The notes beneath the pieces were generated by a model, which had not been told where the DNA came from, did not search any database, and was given only the letters and a program-made list of their open reading frames with translations. From contig NZ_CP151803.1 in NCBI RefSeq assembly GCF_038446955.1, forward strand, positions 6,572,001 through 6,636,000: 64,000 nt of DNA, given 5' to 3'. Positions 24,446 to 31,952 of the stretch are shown in pieces (the first letter of the stretch is position 1; each line of letters begins with the position of its first letter). Origin of the DNA: Pedobacter sp. FW305-3-2-15-E-R2A2. GTDB lineage: Bacteria; Bacteroidota; Bacteroidia; Sphingobacteriales; Sphingobacteriaceae. Position numbers and translations under genes: made by a program.

Positions 24446-25108
24446 ATGCTATCTTACACGGAAGAAAACTATTTAAAGGCTTTATTGAAACTGAGCTTTC
24501 AGAATGAAGATAAACCTGAAGCCGGAACCAATGAAATGGCCGCCTATTTGGGTGTTAAGCCTGCTACGGCTACAGACATGCTTAAAAAGCTGAAGGAAAA
24601 GGAATTGGTAACCTATAAGAAATACGGGAAGATTCTGCTCACCGAAACCGGGAAGCAGAATGGAATAGCGATTTTAAGAAAACACCGTTTATGGGAAACT
24701 TTTTTGTATGAAAAGCTGGATTTCAGCTGGGATGAGGTCCATGAAGTGGCAGAACAACTGGAACATATCCAGTCGGCCAAGCTGGTAGATAAGCTCGAAG
24801 AATTTTTAAATTTCCCGGAGTTTGATCCTCATGGCGATCCCATCCCTAAGGCAAACGGAGAAATCCCCAACATAGATAAGGTTTTACTTTCGGAGCTGAA
24901 CGAAGATGAATTATGTAAAGTTGTTGCAGTGAAAGATACTTCCACTGTATTTCTTCAATACCTGGAAAAGCTTTCCATCACCATCGGTACCGCAATTAAA
25001 GTCCTGGAACGCATTGACTTTGACGGTTCTTTAAGCATACAGATTGCAGATGAAGAACCGCGAAACGTATCTATGAAGTTTGCAGAAAGTTTGTTTGTAA
25101 AGAGATAG
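24446..25108 (+). CDS. DtxR/MntR family metal-dependent regulator
   Basis: 220 aa from the ATG at 24446, whose MLSYTEENYLKAL opening is standard for the family (an in-frame TTG at 24428 is rejected). Winged-helix DNA-binding domain (about 1-65, KPATATDMLKKLKEKELV recognition helix), metal-binding and dimerisation domain (about 66-140, with RKHRLWETFL, HEVAEQLEHI and FDPHGDPIP), and a C-terminal FeoA/SH3-like domain (about 150-220). It represses genes when bound to Mn or Fe. The neighbouring receptor and the dyad between them are the likely targets. Confidence 0.92.
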   Translation: MLSYTEENYLKALLKLSFQNEDKPEAGTNEMAAYLGVKPATATDMLKKLKEKELVTYKKYGKILLTETGKQNGIAILRKHRLWETFLYEKLDFSWDEVHEVAEQLEHIQSAKLVDKLEEFLNFPEFDPHGDPIPKANGEIPNIDKVLLSELNEDELCKVVAVKDTSTVFLQYLEKLSITIGTAIKVLERIDFDGSLSIQIADEEPRNVSMKFAESLFVKR

Positions 25109-25157
25109 TCGTAAATTTGTATTCATTCAATTCATCCGGTCCCATTACATTCGAGAT

Positions 25158-26447
25158 ATGTCAACAGAAATAAAATGCCCTAATTGTGCACACACTTTTC
25201 CTATAGAAGAGGTAATGGCAGAGGAATATAAAAAAGACCTCAGAGAAAAGATGGTCTCTTTTACCAAACAAAAGGACGAAGAATATAATAAAAAACTGAA
25301 TGAGTTAAGCCAGCAGCAGAAACAGCAGGAGCAGGTATTTGAGCAGCAACACAAGCTCCAGGCCCAGGCATTCGAGCAGAAGCTGGCAGAAGAGAAGAAA
25401 GTTCTGCAGACCGCCCTGGAAGAGAGTTTAAGAAAAAGCATTGCCAGTGATTTTGAGAACAAACTTCAAATGATGGACACGGCCAACAAAGAGAGTGAAG
25501 AGAAACTGAAGCTTGCCCGCGCCAAAGAGCTGGACTTTCTGATGAAGGAAAAAGCAATGAAGGAAAAGGAAGAAGAAATGGAAATCCAGCTTCAACGCAA
25601 ACTTCAGGAGCAACGTGCAGAAATGGTCGAGCAGATTAGAAAACAGGAAACAGAAAAGAATAACCTTAAAGATACCGAACACCAGCTCAGGGTAAAGGAA
25701 CTGGAAAAACAGCTCGATGACCAGAAAAAACTGGCCGAGGAAATGAAGCGTAAGGCCGAACAAGGCTCTATGCAATTGCAGGGCGAAGTTCAGGAGCTGA
25801 TCCTGGAAGAGCTTTTGCGCAATGCCTTCCCTTTTGATCTCGTTACCGAAGTCGGTAAAGGCGTAAGAGGGGCAGATTGTGTACACCATATCAGAAATCA
25901 ATTCGGACAGGAATGCGGCAAGATCATTTATGAGAGCAAACGAACCAAGGACTTCTCTATGGAATGGATTGAGAAACTGAAAAAAGACATGCGCAGCATG
26001 GGAGTTGACGTGGCGGTAATCGTGACACAAAGCTACCCTAAAGGCATGGATTGTTTTGGAGAAAAAGACGGGGTCTGGATTTGTTCCTTTGAGGAAGTAA
26101 GGGCAGTTTCTTATATCCTCAGGGATGGTATTGTCAAATTGTTTGGCGCCATAAAATCCCAGGAAAACCGTGGCGACAAAATGCACATGTTATACGATTA
26201 CCTGACCAGCAATGAATTTTCAGAACAATGGAAAGCCATCAGAGAAGGTTTCATGAGTATGAAACTCTCTATCCAGAAAGAACGTGATGCGATGGAAAAA
26301 CTCTGGAAAGCCCGTGAGAAACAACTGGAAAAAGTGATGCTGAACGCAGCGCATATCCGGGGTTCTATCGAAGGCATTGCCGGCACAGATACCATTCAGC
26401 TCAGCCTTACTGATGATGAAGATGATGATGCCCTGCTATTAGAATAA
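25158..26447 (+). CDS. DUF2130 domain protein
   Basis: 429 aa cytosolic protein. An N-terminal zinc-ribbon-like C7-P-N-C10, then a Gln/Glu/Lys-rich coiled coil (about 40-205), then DUF2130 (about 210-400) with IYESKRTKDFSMEWIEKLKKD and a conserved D-AVIVTQSYP stretch. DUF2130 has been related to PD-(D/E)XK nucleases; E and K in YESKRTK would fit the core. The tail is acidic (DDEDDDA). Function unknown. The 100-aa gene 12 bases downstream is probably in the same operon. Confidence 0.8.
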   Translation: MSTEIKCPNCAHTFPIEEVMAEEYKKDLREKMVSFTKQKDEEYNKKLNELSQQQKQQEQVFEQQHKLQAQAFEQKLAEEKKVLQTALEESLRKSIASDFENKLQMMDTANKESEEKLKLARAKELDFLMKEKAMKEKEEEMEIQLQRKLQEQRAEMVEQIRKQETEKNNLKDTEHQLRVKELEKQLDDQKKLAEEMKRKAEQGSMQLQGEVQELILEELLRNAFPFDLVTEVGKGVRGADCVHHIRNQFGQECGKIIYESKRTKDFSMEWIEKLKKDMRSMGVDVAVIVTQSYPKGMDCFGEKDGVWICSFEEVRAVSYILRDGIVKLFGAIKSQENRGDKMHMLYDYLTSNEFSEQWKAIREGFMSMKLSIQKERDAMEKLWKAREKQLEKVMLNAAHIRGSIEGIAGTDTIQLSLTDDEDDDALLLE

Positions 26448-26459
26448 TAATTTCTGTTG

Positions 26460-26759
26460 ATGATCTACGCAAAGAAGAAAGTCCAAAATACGGCAAACCT
26501 GGCTGCTCAGACAGCTAAGATCATTGCCAACGTAAAAGAACTGGAAGAAAAGAACCTGATCCGGCTGGAAGAAAAGGAGATATATTTATATCCTGATATC
26601 TGGAAAGATGCTGCTACGGCATTGAACTGGATCAAATGCCTGCATCTTTACTATATGCTTAAAAAACGATTTAAAGAAAGTGATCCCCTGTTGTTCAAAC
26701 ACATGGAAACAGGGGAGTTAATTGGTTCTTTTAAAAATAAAAAAGCGAAAGTAATTTAG
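26460..26759 (+). CDS. Conserved hypothetical protein, 99 aa
   Basis: Starts at ATG 26460 (an in-frame TTG just upstream is not needed). Basic, helical, with a coiled-coil-like AKIIANVKELEEKNL segment and a W-D--ATALNWIKCLHLYYMLKKRF helix. No signal peptide or known domain. It follows DUF2130 by 12 bases, suggesting joint function, and ends one base before the convergent rlmF stop. Confidence 0.65.
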   Translation: MIYAKKKVQNTANLAAQTAKIIANVKELEEKNLIRLEEKEIYLYPDIWKDAATALNWIKCLHLYYMLKKRFKESDPLLFKHMETGELIGSFKNKKAKVI

Positions 26760-26760
26760 G

Positions 26761-27702
26761 CTACCACCTGTTTTTCCTCCAGCTTGTCTGCTCCTCAGGA
26801 CTTAGGAAAGTCCAGGCTACAAAACGACTGATCTTCTGACCTTGCGCCATCTCTATCGTTCTGATCTCTACCGGACGTTGCCTTTCCAAAGAACCGTAAA
26901 TAAAAGGGACATTCATGCTCTTTGAAACCAGCGTGGAGAACCAGAAGCATTGTTTACCCAAGGCGGCACTCTCTTCGATCATCTTCCGGATAAAGCCCAC
27001 TTCACCACCTTCACACCAGAGCTCGGCCTGCTGTCCGCCAAAATTAAGTACCGTTTCTTTCCCTTTCTGCTTACCCAGATTCCTCACTTTACGCTGGCTT
27101 CCCGCCTGTGCCTCTGCTGCAGAAGCATGGAAAGGGGGATTGCACAAAGTAAAATCAAAGACCTCTCCCGGTTTTACCACACCTTTAAAAATATGATTTT
27201 TGTTGCTTTGCAGTCTTGGGAATACAGAGGCAGATAATGCCGGGTTTATCGCAGCAATGTTCTTCGCTGATTTAATGGCAGAACTATCTACATCGGAACC
27301 GCCGAAGGTCCATCCGTACTCCTGATGGCCAATGATCGGATAAATGCAATTTGCGCCCAGGCCAATATCCAGACCTTTTACATTTTTTCCTCTGGGCACA
27401 ACGCCATCATTGACGGAAGCCAGTAAATCGGCCAGGTAATGAATATAATCTGCCCTTCCGGGAATTGGCGGACATAGATAACCTTCCGGGATATCCCAAT
27501 GGTCTATCTGATAGAAATGTTTCAGTAATGCTTTATTCAAGAGCTTCACCGCCACAGGATCCGAAAAATCTATCGATTCATCACCATAGGCATTAAGGGC
27601 AACAAAAGGACGCAATTCCGGCAGACTTTTAATCAGCTCCGGAAAATCATACCTGGACCGATGCTTGTTTCTTGGATGTAAGACTTGTTTTTCTATAGAC
27701 AT
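26761..27702 (-). CDS. rlmF: 23S rRNA (adenine(1618)-N6)-methyltransferase RlmF
   Basis: 313 aa SAM-dependent methyltransferase that methylates A1618 of 23S rRNA. The N-terminus HPRNKHRSRYDF, the SAM-binding GLDIGLGANCIYPIIG and the catalytic motif N188-P-P-F191 are all present, followed by a Gly/Trp-rich WCEGGEVGFI block typical of RlmF. Length is normal. It lies 44 bases downstream of the phosphatase gene on the same strand but has its own -7 box, and its start codon sits in a possible hairpin. Confidence 0.93.
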   Translation of the reverse strand: MSIEKQVLHPRNKHRSRYDFPELIKSLPELRPFVALNAYGDESIDFSDPVAVKLLNKALLKHFYQIDHWDIPEGYLCPPIPGRADYIHYLADLLASVNDGVVPRGKNVKGLDIGLGANCIYPIIGHQEYGWTFGGSDVDSSAIKSAKNIAAINPALSASVFPRLQSNKNHIFKGVVKPGEVFDFTLCNPPFHASAAEAQAGSQRKVRNLGKQKGKETVLNFGGQQAELWCEGGEVGFIRKMIEESAALGKQCFWFSTLVSKSMNVPFIYGSLERQRPVEIRTIEMAQGQKISRFVAWTFLSPEEQTSWRKNRW

Positions 27703-27736
27703 TACCTTCGACTAAATAATTCGCCAAAGGTAATGT
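27699..27736 (-). promoter_or_regulatory. rlmF leader hairpin and -7 box
   Basis: A 10-bp perfect inverted repeat (27699-27708 with 27727-27736) includes the rlmF ATG in its inner arm and overlaps a TACCTTTG -7 box (27732-27725, minus strand). A read-through transcript from the phosphatase gene would hide the start codon in the hairpin, while a transcript starting at the local promoter would lack the distal arm. Confidence 0.45.
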
Positions 27737-27746
27737 TATTTTAATT

Positions 27747-29150
27747 TCAGGCCTTCACTAAATAATGTTCCGCTACTTCTGCCGCATGTAACATCATGTT
27801 ATGAACCTCTGTATTTTTGATTAATGGCTTTAACTGCTCACTGCCAGGTCCAAACATTGCAATCTCTACAAAATCGGCAGCATGGTCCATTCCTGCCCAA
27901 CCCACAGAGGTATGTGTAAACTGCATCTTTGCCATTTCATAGAAAGGCAGTTTTTCGTCATTATACAATTGTCCTTCCTGAATATCAGAGAAATGAGTCA
28001 ATAGGTTTTTAGCTTCTGCATCGGTGATCAGCATTCCCTGACCACTTTTGATCAGCTCTATCACCTGTGCAGGGCTGGAAGTCCGGTTCAGTTGGTTCAA
28101 CACCCACTGATTGCTGTGTTTAAATAACTGAAGGCTATCGAAGTTCTTGTCGGCCTTACTACCAGAGAATAAACCAGGGTTTGCATTTGCATGATCGGTC
28201 GTAATGATCACCAATGTTTCTCCGTCCTTTTCGGCAAAATCAATCGCAACGGCTACTGCTTCATCAAAAGCCAATTGGTCGAAAATCAGTCCGCCAATGT
28301 CATTTCCATGAGCCGCCCAGTCTACCCTTCCACCTTCTACCTGTAATACAAAACCATCTTTATGGTCTTTCATTAAGGAAATCGCCTTGCTGGTCATTTC
28401 TGCCAGCGAAGGAATATCTTTCAGCAGCTGAGGCGTATTTTTACGGTCTATTTCATAAGGCAATCCATCAGGAGCAAAAATGCCCAAAACAGGAGCATTG
28501 CCTTTGTAACCCATCATTTCTGCCTTATTTTCGACTACTTTAAATCCCTGTGTTAAATATTTAGGGAGTAAATTCCCATTTTTTCTTTTTGGTCCGAAGT
28601 AATCGGCACCACCACCCATCATCACATCAAACTTCAGGTTAAGGTACATTTCTGCAATCTCTTCCATCCCATTGCGACTATTGATGTTCACACAAAATCC
28701 TGCAGGAGTAGCATGGGTGATCGGAACAGTGGTTACACAGCCTACTTTTTTACCGGATTCTTTAAATTTCTGAAGGATCGGTTGTGGTTTTTCACCATTC
28801 GGCCCTACATTCAGGGAGCCATTGTTAACGCGCATACCACCTCCCCAGGAGGAACTTGCCGCAGCAGAATCAGTCACCATAGAACTGGCAGATGCCGTAT
28901 CCATTAAACCACGGGTCACTTTACCATCACGGTACAACTGCATCCAGGTACTGGTTTTACCAAAAGCACGCTGTGCATAAAGATCTGCCATATTCAACGT
29001 TCCCTGACTCATTCCATCACTGACTAACATAATAATGTTCTTTGCCTTTTTCTTCAGAGAACCTGGTTTCGCCAATACATCGCCCGCAGATAAAAATGGC
29101 AAACCCAATCCGGCCAGCAATCCTCCCTTTAATAATGATCTTCTATTCAT
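27747..29150 (-). CDS. Alkaline phosphatase (Tat-type export signal)
   Basis: 467 aa from the ATG at 29150, which opens on MNRRSLLKGG, a twin-arginine signal, followed by a hydrophobic stretch and an LAK cleavage region. Alkaline phosphatase family: the first metal Asp in IIMLVSDGMSQG, nucleophile Ser95 in MVTDSAAAS, then TTVPITHATPAGF, EGGRVDWAAHGND and IITTDHANAN metal-ligand blocks, and HTSVGWAGMDHA near the end. It releases phosphate from monoesters in the periplasm. No Pho-box-like element was identified. Confidence 0.92.
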   Translation of the reverse strand: MNRRSLLKGGLLAGLGLPFLSAGDVLAKPGSLKKKAKNIIMLVSDGMSQGTLNMADLYAQRAFGKTSTWMQLYRDGKVTRGLMDTASASSMVTDSAAASSSWGGGMRVNNGSLNVGPNGEKPQPILQKFKESGKKVGCVTTVPITHATPAGFCVNINSRNGMEEIAEMYLNLKFDVMMGGGADYFGPKRKNGNLLPKYLTQGFKVVENKAEMMGYKGNAPVLGIFAPDGLPYEIDRKNTPQLLKDIPSLAEMTSKAISLMKDHKDGFVLQVEGGRVDWAAHGNDIGGLIFDQLAFDEAVAVAIDFAEKDGETLVIITTDHANANPGLFSGSKADKNFDSLQLFKHSNQWVLNQLNRTSSPAQVIELIKSGQGMLITDAEAKNLLTHFSDIQEGQLYNDEKLPFYEMAKMQFTHTSVGWAGMDHAADFVEIAMFGPGSEQLKPLIKNTEVHNMMLHAAEVAEHYLVKA

Positions 29151-29252
29151 TCTGTGTGTTTTGAGCAAAAGTATCATCCTAAGGATACTTCAGGCTTAAC
29201 TCCCCGTTAAGGTATTGTTAACAGTAATCTCAAATCGACGCACAATTAATAA

Positions 29253-29283
29253 TTGGATATGTTAGAAAGCATGACGTACTTTG
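29253..29283 (+). promoter_or_regulatory. Possible promoter of dgkA-recO
   Basis: TTG (29253-29255), 21 bases, then TACTTTG (29277-29283), one base short of consensus, 33 bases before the dgkA ATG. Confidence 0.4.
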
Positions 29284-29316
29284 CATCAGAATAAATCCTC
29301 ATTTGGACGGCATGAT

Positions 29317-29673
29317 ATGGCTAAGTTTATAAAAAGTTTCGGTTATGCATTTTCAGGGATTGTCCATGCCTTTAAAAGCCAGTTTAATTTCAGGTTCCAT
29401 ATTGCAGCATTGTTTGTTGTTGGCCTTGCGGGATGGTATTTTCAATTGTCCGCCGGCGAATGGCTCTGGATTGTTGTTGCTGCCGGAATCGTATTGCTCT
29501 CTGAATTGTTCAACACTGCCGTCGAAGTTCTGGTAGACCTGGTTTCTCCGGATATTCATCCGAAGGCAAAGATCATTAAAGATACGGCTGCCGCTGCAGT
29601 ATTGATCGCAGCCATTACTTCGGTACTCATCGGACTGATCATTTTCATTCCCAAAATAAGCTATGCTGCATAA
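29317..29673 (+). CDS. dgkA: Diacylglycerol/undecaprenol kinase family protein
   Basis: 118 aa from the ATG at 29317. Small membrane kinase: amphipathic N-terminal helix (KFIKSFGYAFSGIVHAFKSQ), three transmembrane helices and the active-site signature ELFNTAVEVLVDLVSP with the conserved Glu, Asn and Asp, followed by KIIKDTAAAAVL. In this length class the substrate may be undecaprenol rather than diacylglycerol. Its last 11 bases overlap recO, so the two are co-translated. Confidence 0.9.
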   Translation: MAKFIKSFGYAFSGIVHAFKSQFNFRFHIAALFVVGLAGWYFQLSAGEWLWIVVAAGIVLLSELFNTAVEVLVDLVSPDIHPKAKIIKDTAAAAVLIAAITSVLIGLIIFIPKISYAA

Positions 29674-30388
29674 AACCCGGGGAATTATACTTAAAACTAC
29701 ACTCTACAGTGAAAGTAGTGTCGTGGTACAGATGTTTACCGAGAAATTCGGAATCCAGTCGTACATGATCAACGGGGTTAGAAAGCCAAAAGCCAAAATC
29801 AGGATGAACATGCTGCAACCACTTCACCTGGTAGAAATGATTGTTTATCATAAGGTGAATAGCAGTATCCAGCGGATTTCAGAGTTAAGGCCAACGCCTA
29901 TCTTTCGCAGTATTCCTTATGACATCATAAAAAGCACTATCACCATTTTTCTGAATGAAGTTTTATATAAAAGCATCCGACAGCAAATGGCAGATGAACA
30001 TTTGTTTGATTTCATCTTCAGTGCTGTATGCTGGTTTGACGAATCAGAAGAAACGAACGTGAATTTCCACCTTGCTTTTTTGCTAAAACTCTCCCGTTAT
30101 TTAGGTTTTGCACCAAGTACGGAGACAAAAAGCGACCAGAGCTATTTCGATTTGCAGGAAGGGGAGTTCAAATCTCTTCCCCCTGTACACCCCTATTTTA
30201 TAGATAAAGCCGATGCTGTCCTATTTATTTCACTCTATATTTCTCCTTTTGAAAAAATAAATGAAATTAAATTAGAAAATAAAACAAGACGTTCCATTCT
30301 TGATAAAATACTGGTTTACTACACCTTACATACCGCTTCTTTCGGAGAAATCCGCTCACATCAGGTCCTTGAAGATGTGCTCTCATAA
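29663..30388 (+). CDS. recO: DNA repair protein RecO
   Basis: 241 aa recombination mediator. The N-terminal OB fold shows KTRGIILKTTLYSESSVVV and FGIQSYMINGVRK. The helical C-terminal domain lacks the four-Cys zinc finger of many RecO proteins, as is usual in Bacteroidota. It helps load RecA on SSB-coated DNA with RecR. The start ATG overlaps the end of dgkA. The stop is followed at once by the promoter of the tRNA-Val pair. Confidence 0.9.
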   Translation: MLHKTRGIILKTTLYSESSVVVQMFTEKFGIQSYMINGVRKPKAKIRMNMLQPLHLVEMIVYHKVNSSIQRISELRPTPIFRSIPYDIIKSTITIFLNEVLYKSIRQQMADEHLFDFIFSAVCWFDESEETNVNFHLAFLLKLSRYLGFAPSTETKSDQSYFDLQEGEFKSLPPVHPYFIDKADAVLFISLYISPFEKINEIKLENKTRRSILDKILVYYTLHTASFGEIRSHQVLEDVLS

Positions 30389-30404
30389 AAAAGCTGAAAA
30401 AACT

Positions 30405-30435
30405 TTTGCAAAAATGATTTTAGGGTGTATATTTG
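30405..30435 (+). promoter_or_regulatory. Promoter of the tRNA-Val pair
   Basis: TTTTG ending at 30408, exactly 19 bases, then TATATTTG (30428-30435): the best match to the Bacteroidota consensus in the window. It lies 79 bases before the first tRNA. Confidence 0.85.
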
Positions 30436-30514
30436 CAATCCCAAAACGAAGGGAACTTTGACAAACGAATACGGCTTACTCAGCTGGTTTTAATACAAAA
30501 AGAGTAGAATCAAG

Positions 30515-30589
30515 GGGAGATTAGCTCAGCTGGTTCAGAGCACCTGCCTTACAAGCAGGGGGTCACTGGTTCGAACCCAGTATCTCCCA
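30515..30589 (+). tRNA. tRNA-Val (TAC), copy 1
   Basis: 75 nt. Acceptor stem GGGAGAT/ATCTCCC with discriminator A, D-stem GCTC/GAGC, anticodon stem CCTGC/GCAGG with loop CTTACAA (anticodon TAC at 30550-30552), T-arm ACTGG-TTCGAAC-CCAGT. The 3' CCA is not encoded. An 8-bp hairpin with a T run (30592-30620) follows. Confidence 0.95.
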
Positions 30590-30591
30590 CT

Positions 30592-30620
30592 AAAAGCCTC
30601 AGAGAAATCTAAGGCTTTTT
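30592..30620 (+). terminator. Hairpin between the tRNA-Val genes
   Basis: AAAAGCCT (30592-30599) pairs with AGGCTTTT (30612-30619) and ends in a T run. It may end part of the transcript or direct processing between the two tRNAs. Confidence 0.65.
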
Positions 30621-30665
30621 AAATAGCAACCTTACTCGGTTGGATATAAAAAGAGTAGAACCAAA

Positions 30666-30740
30666 GGGAGATTAGCTCAGCTGGTTCAGAGCACCTGCCT
30701 TACAAGCAGGGGGTCACTGGTTCGAACCCAGTATCTCCCA
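30666..30740 (+). tRNA. tRNA-Val (TAC), copy 2
   Basis: 75 nt, identical to copy 1 over the whole tRNA, 151 bases downstream. The 20 bases ahead of both copies are also nearly the same (AAAAAGAGTAGAA then YCAAR), so the unit arose by tandem duplication. Confidence 0.95.
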
Positions 30741-30742
30741 CT

Positions 30743-30774
30743 AAACCTTTCAGATATTCTGGAAGGTTTTTTTT
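30743..30774 (+). terminator. Terminator of the tRNA-Val operon
   Basis: A 12-bp stem (30743-30754 with 30758-30769, one wobble), loop TAT, followed by a T run. Confidence 0.85.
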
Positions 30775-30918
30775 ATATGTTCAACTTTTCCTGAAACAGC
30801 AATTCGAGGAGATCCCGAATGCTTGTCAAACTCAGGTACAACCGCTATATTTCCAAACATCTAGCCATTAGCTGTATTACTAACGGCTATGCAAACTCTC
30901 TGTAAAGTTTCTCCAGGA

Positions 30919-31287
30919 CTAATTCACAGCCGTATTTGTTGATTTTGGCTTTGAAATGCCATCATCCTCCAGCTGAGCTAATCTTCCCGATAAGCTATAA
31001 TAGGTAAAGTAAGTAAACACCTCCTCATCATTAGTGCAGGCTACAAGCACTTCATCTCCCGACTTATTATTTTTTTTGATATAATAGTTAGCATAACTAA
31101 CCATGTTGTCTTTAAGACTTTTTTTGATTTCACGGTGGAGGTCACCAGCATCATCCCGCCAATAAGGCTCATAAGTTTTGCTAATGATCTGTGCATTGCC
31201 TTCAGGCCTGCCTAAATAATTAACGATCCTGATTGTTCCAAAAATAACAACGATCGTGATGCTTATGATTTGCCATGTTTTATTCAT
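30919..31287 (-). CDS. Hypothetical membrane-anchored protein
   Basis: 122 aa with one N-terminal transmembrane helix (about 5-24, WQIISITIVVIFGTIRIV) and a soluble, charged remainder including REIKKSLKDNMVSYANYYIKK. No known domain recognised. It stands alone, downstream of the tRNA pair on the opposite strand. The 178-base gap upstream shows no clear promoter. Confidence 0.55.
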   Translation of the reverse strand: MNKTWQIISITIVVIFGTIRIVNYLGRPEGNAQIISKTYEPYWRDDAGDLHREIKKSLKDNMVSYANYYIKKNNKSGDEVLVACTNDEEVFTYFTYYSLSGRLAQLEDDGISKPKSTNTAVN

Positions 31288-31465
31288 CTTTTTTGTTGAT
31301 CTGAGCGTTTGCGATCTATGCTACCAGGAGTACTGTCAGATAGATTTATCCGATAATGAGCATTTTCTAAATTAAACAAATATAATAATCTGATCTAAAT
31401 TATATAAATCATTTTCAGAATTCTATAAGATCTTTTTTAAAGAGAACAGCATCTTTGTTCCTGTT

Positions 31466-31876
31466 ATGAAAAGACTGTTTAGCCTCTTTCTTTGCATTTT
31501 GTTCCTGACCGTATCCACCGGATTTACGGCCAGTGCTCATTTTTGCAATGGCATCAAACAGGAGATCCAGTTCTTTCCAGATGATCATCAAAACACAGTA
31601 TGTCCGGTTTGCGTGATCAAAACCAAACAGAAGACAAAAAAAGACAATTGTTGCAAACACGAAAAAGAACAAATCAAACTCACGGAAAAGGTGGAGAAGA
31701 TTTCGCAGCAACAAACACTGTTTAAGTTTTCCGGAGAAACCACCCTTTATCATCATCCCCTTCTTCCTTTCGACGAAAGGATCATTTCTACGGAGCTTAA
31801 TGTTCCTTCGTTTTATTTTTCAACCCCTAAAGAGCGGCCCCCGCTCTATGTATTACATTGCGTATATAGAATATAG
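31466..31876 (+). CDS. HYC_CC_PP-type small cysteine-rich exported protein
   Basis: 136 aa with signal peptide (ending FTASA). Immediately after it come H25-F-C27, then C46-P-V-C49 and C62-C63, and a C-terminal P-P pair (KERPPLYVLHC). This layout matches the Bacteroidota family called HYC_CC_PP. The paired Cys and His residues suggest binding of a soft metal in the periplasm. It is the first gene of an apparent five-gene operon with a TolC-RND-adaptor efflux system, which supports a metal-related role (inference). Confidence 0.7.
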   Translation: MKRLFSLFLCILFLTVSTGFTASAHFCNGIKQEIQFFPDDHQNTVCPVCVIKTKQKTKKDNCCKHEKEQIKLTEKVEKISQQQTLFKFSGETTLYHHPLLPFDERIISTELNVPSFYFSTPKERPPLYVLHCVYRI

Positions 31877-31952
31877 ACCATCCCCTTTTTGAAACCTGTA
31901 GTATGTTTCCATACTAAGTTATCATGATGGTTTAATTTCTAATTATTATACA

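Noticed and set aside
25428..26186. 252-codon frame on the minus strand inside the DUF2130 gene
   Set aside because: Caused by the Lys/Glu/Gln-rich coiled coil on the other strand, which reads as Phe/Leu runs.
30862..30889. TAGCCATTAG / CTAACGGCTA hairpin after the tRNA pair
   Set aside because: One mismatch, no T run on either strand and no matching copy; too weak to call a terminator or repeat family.
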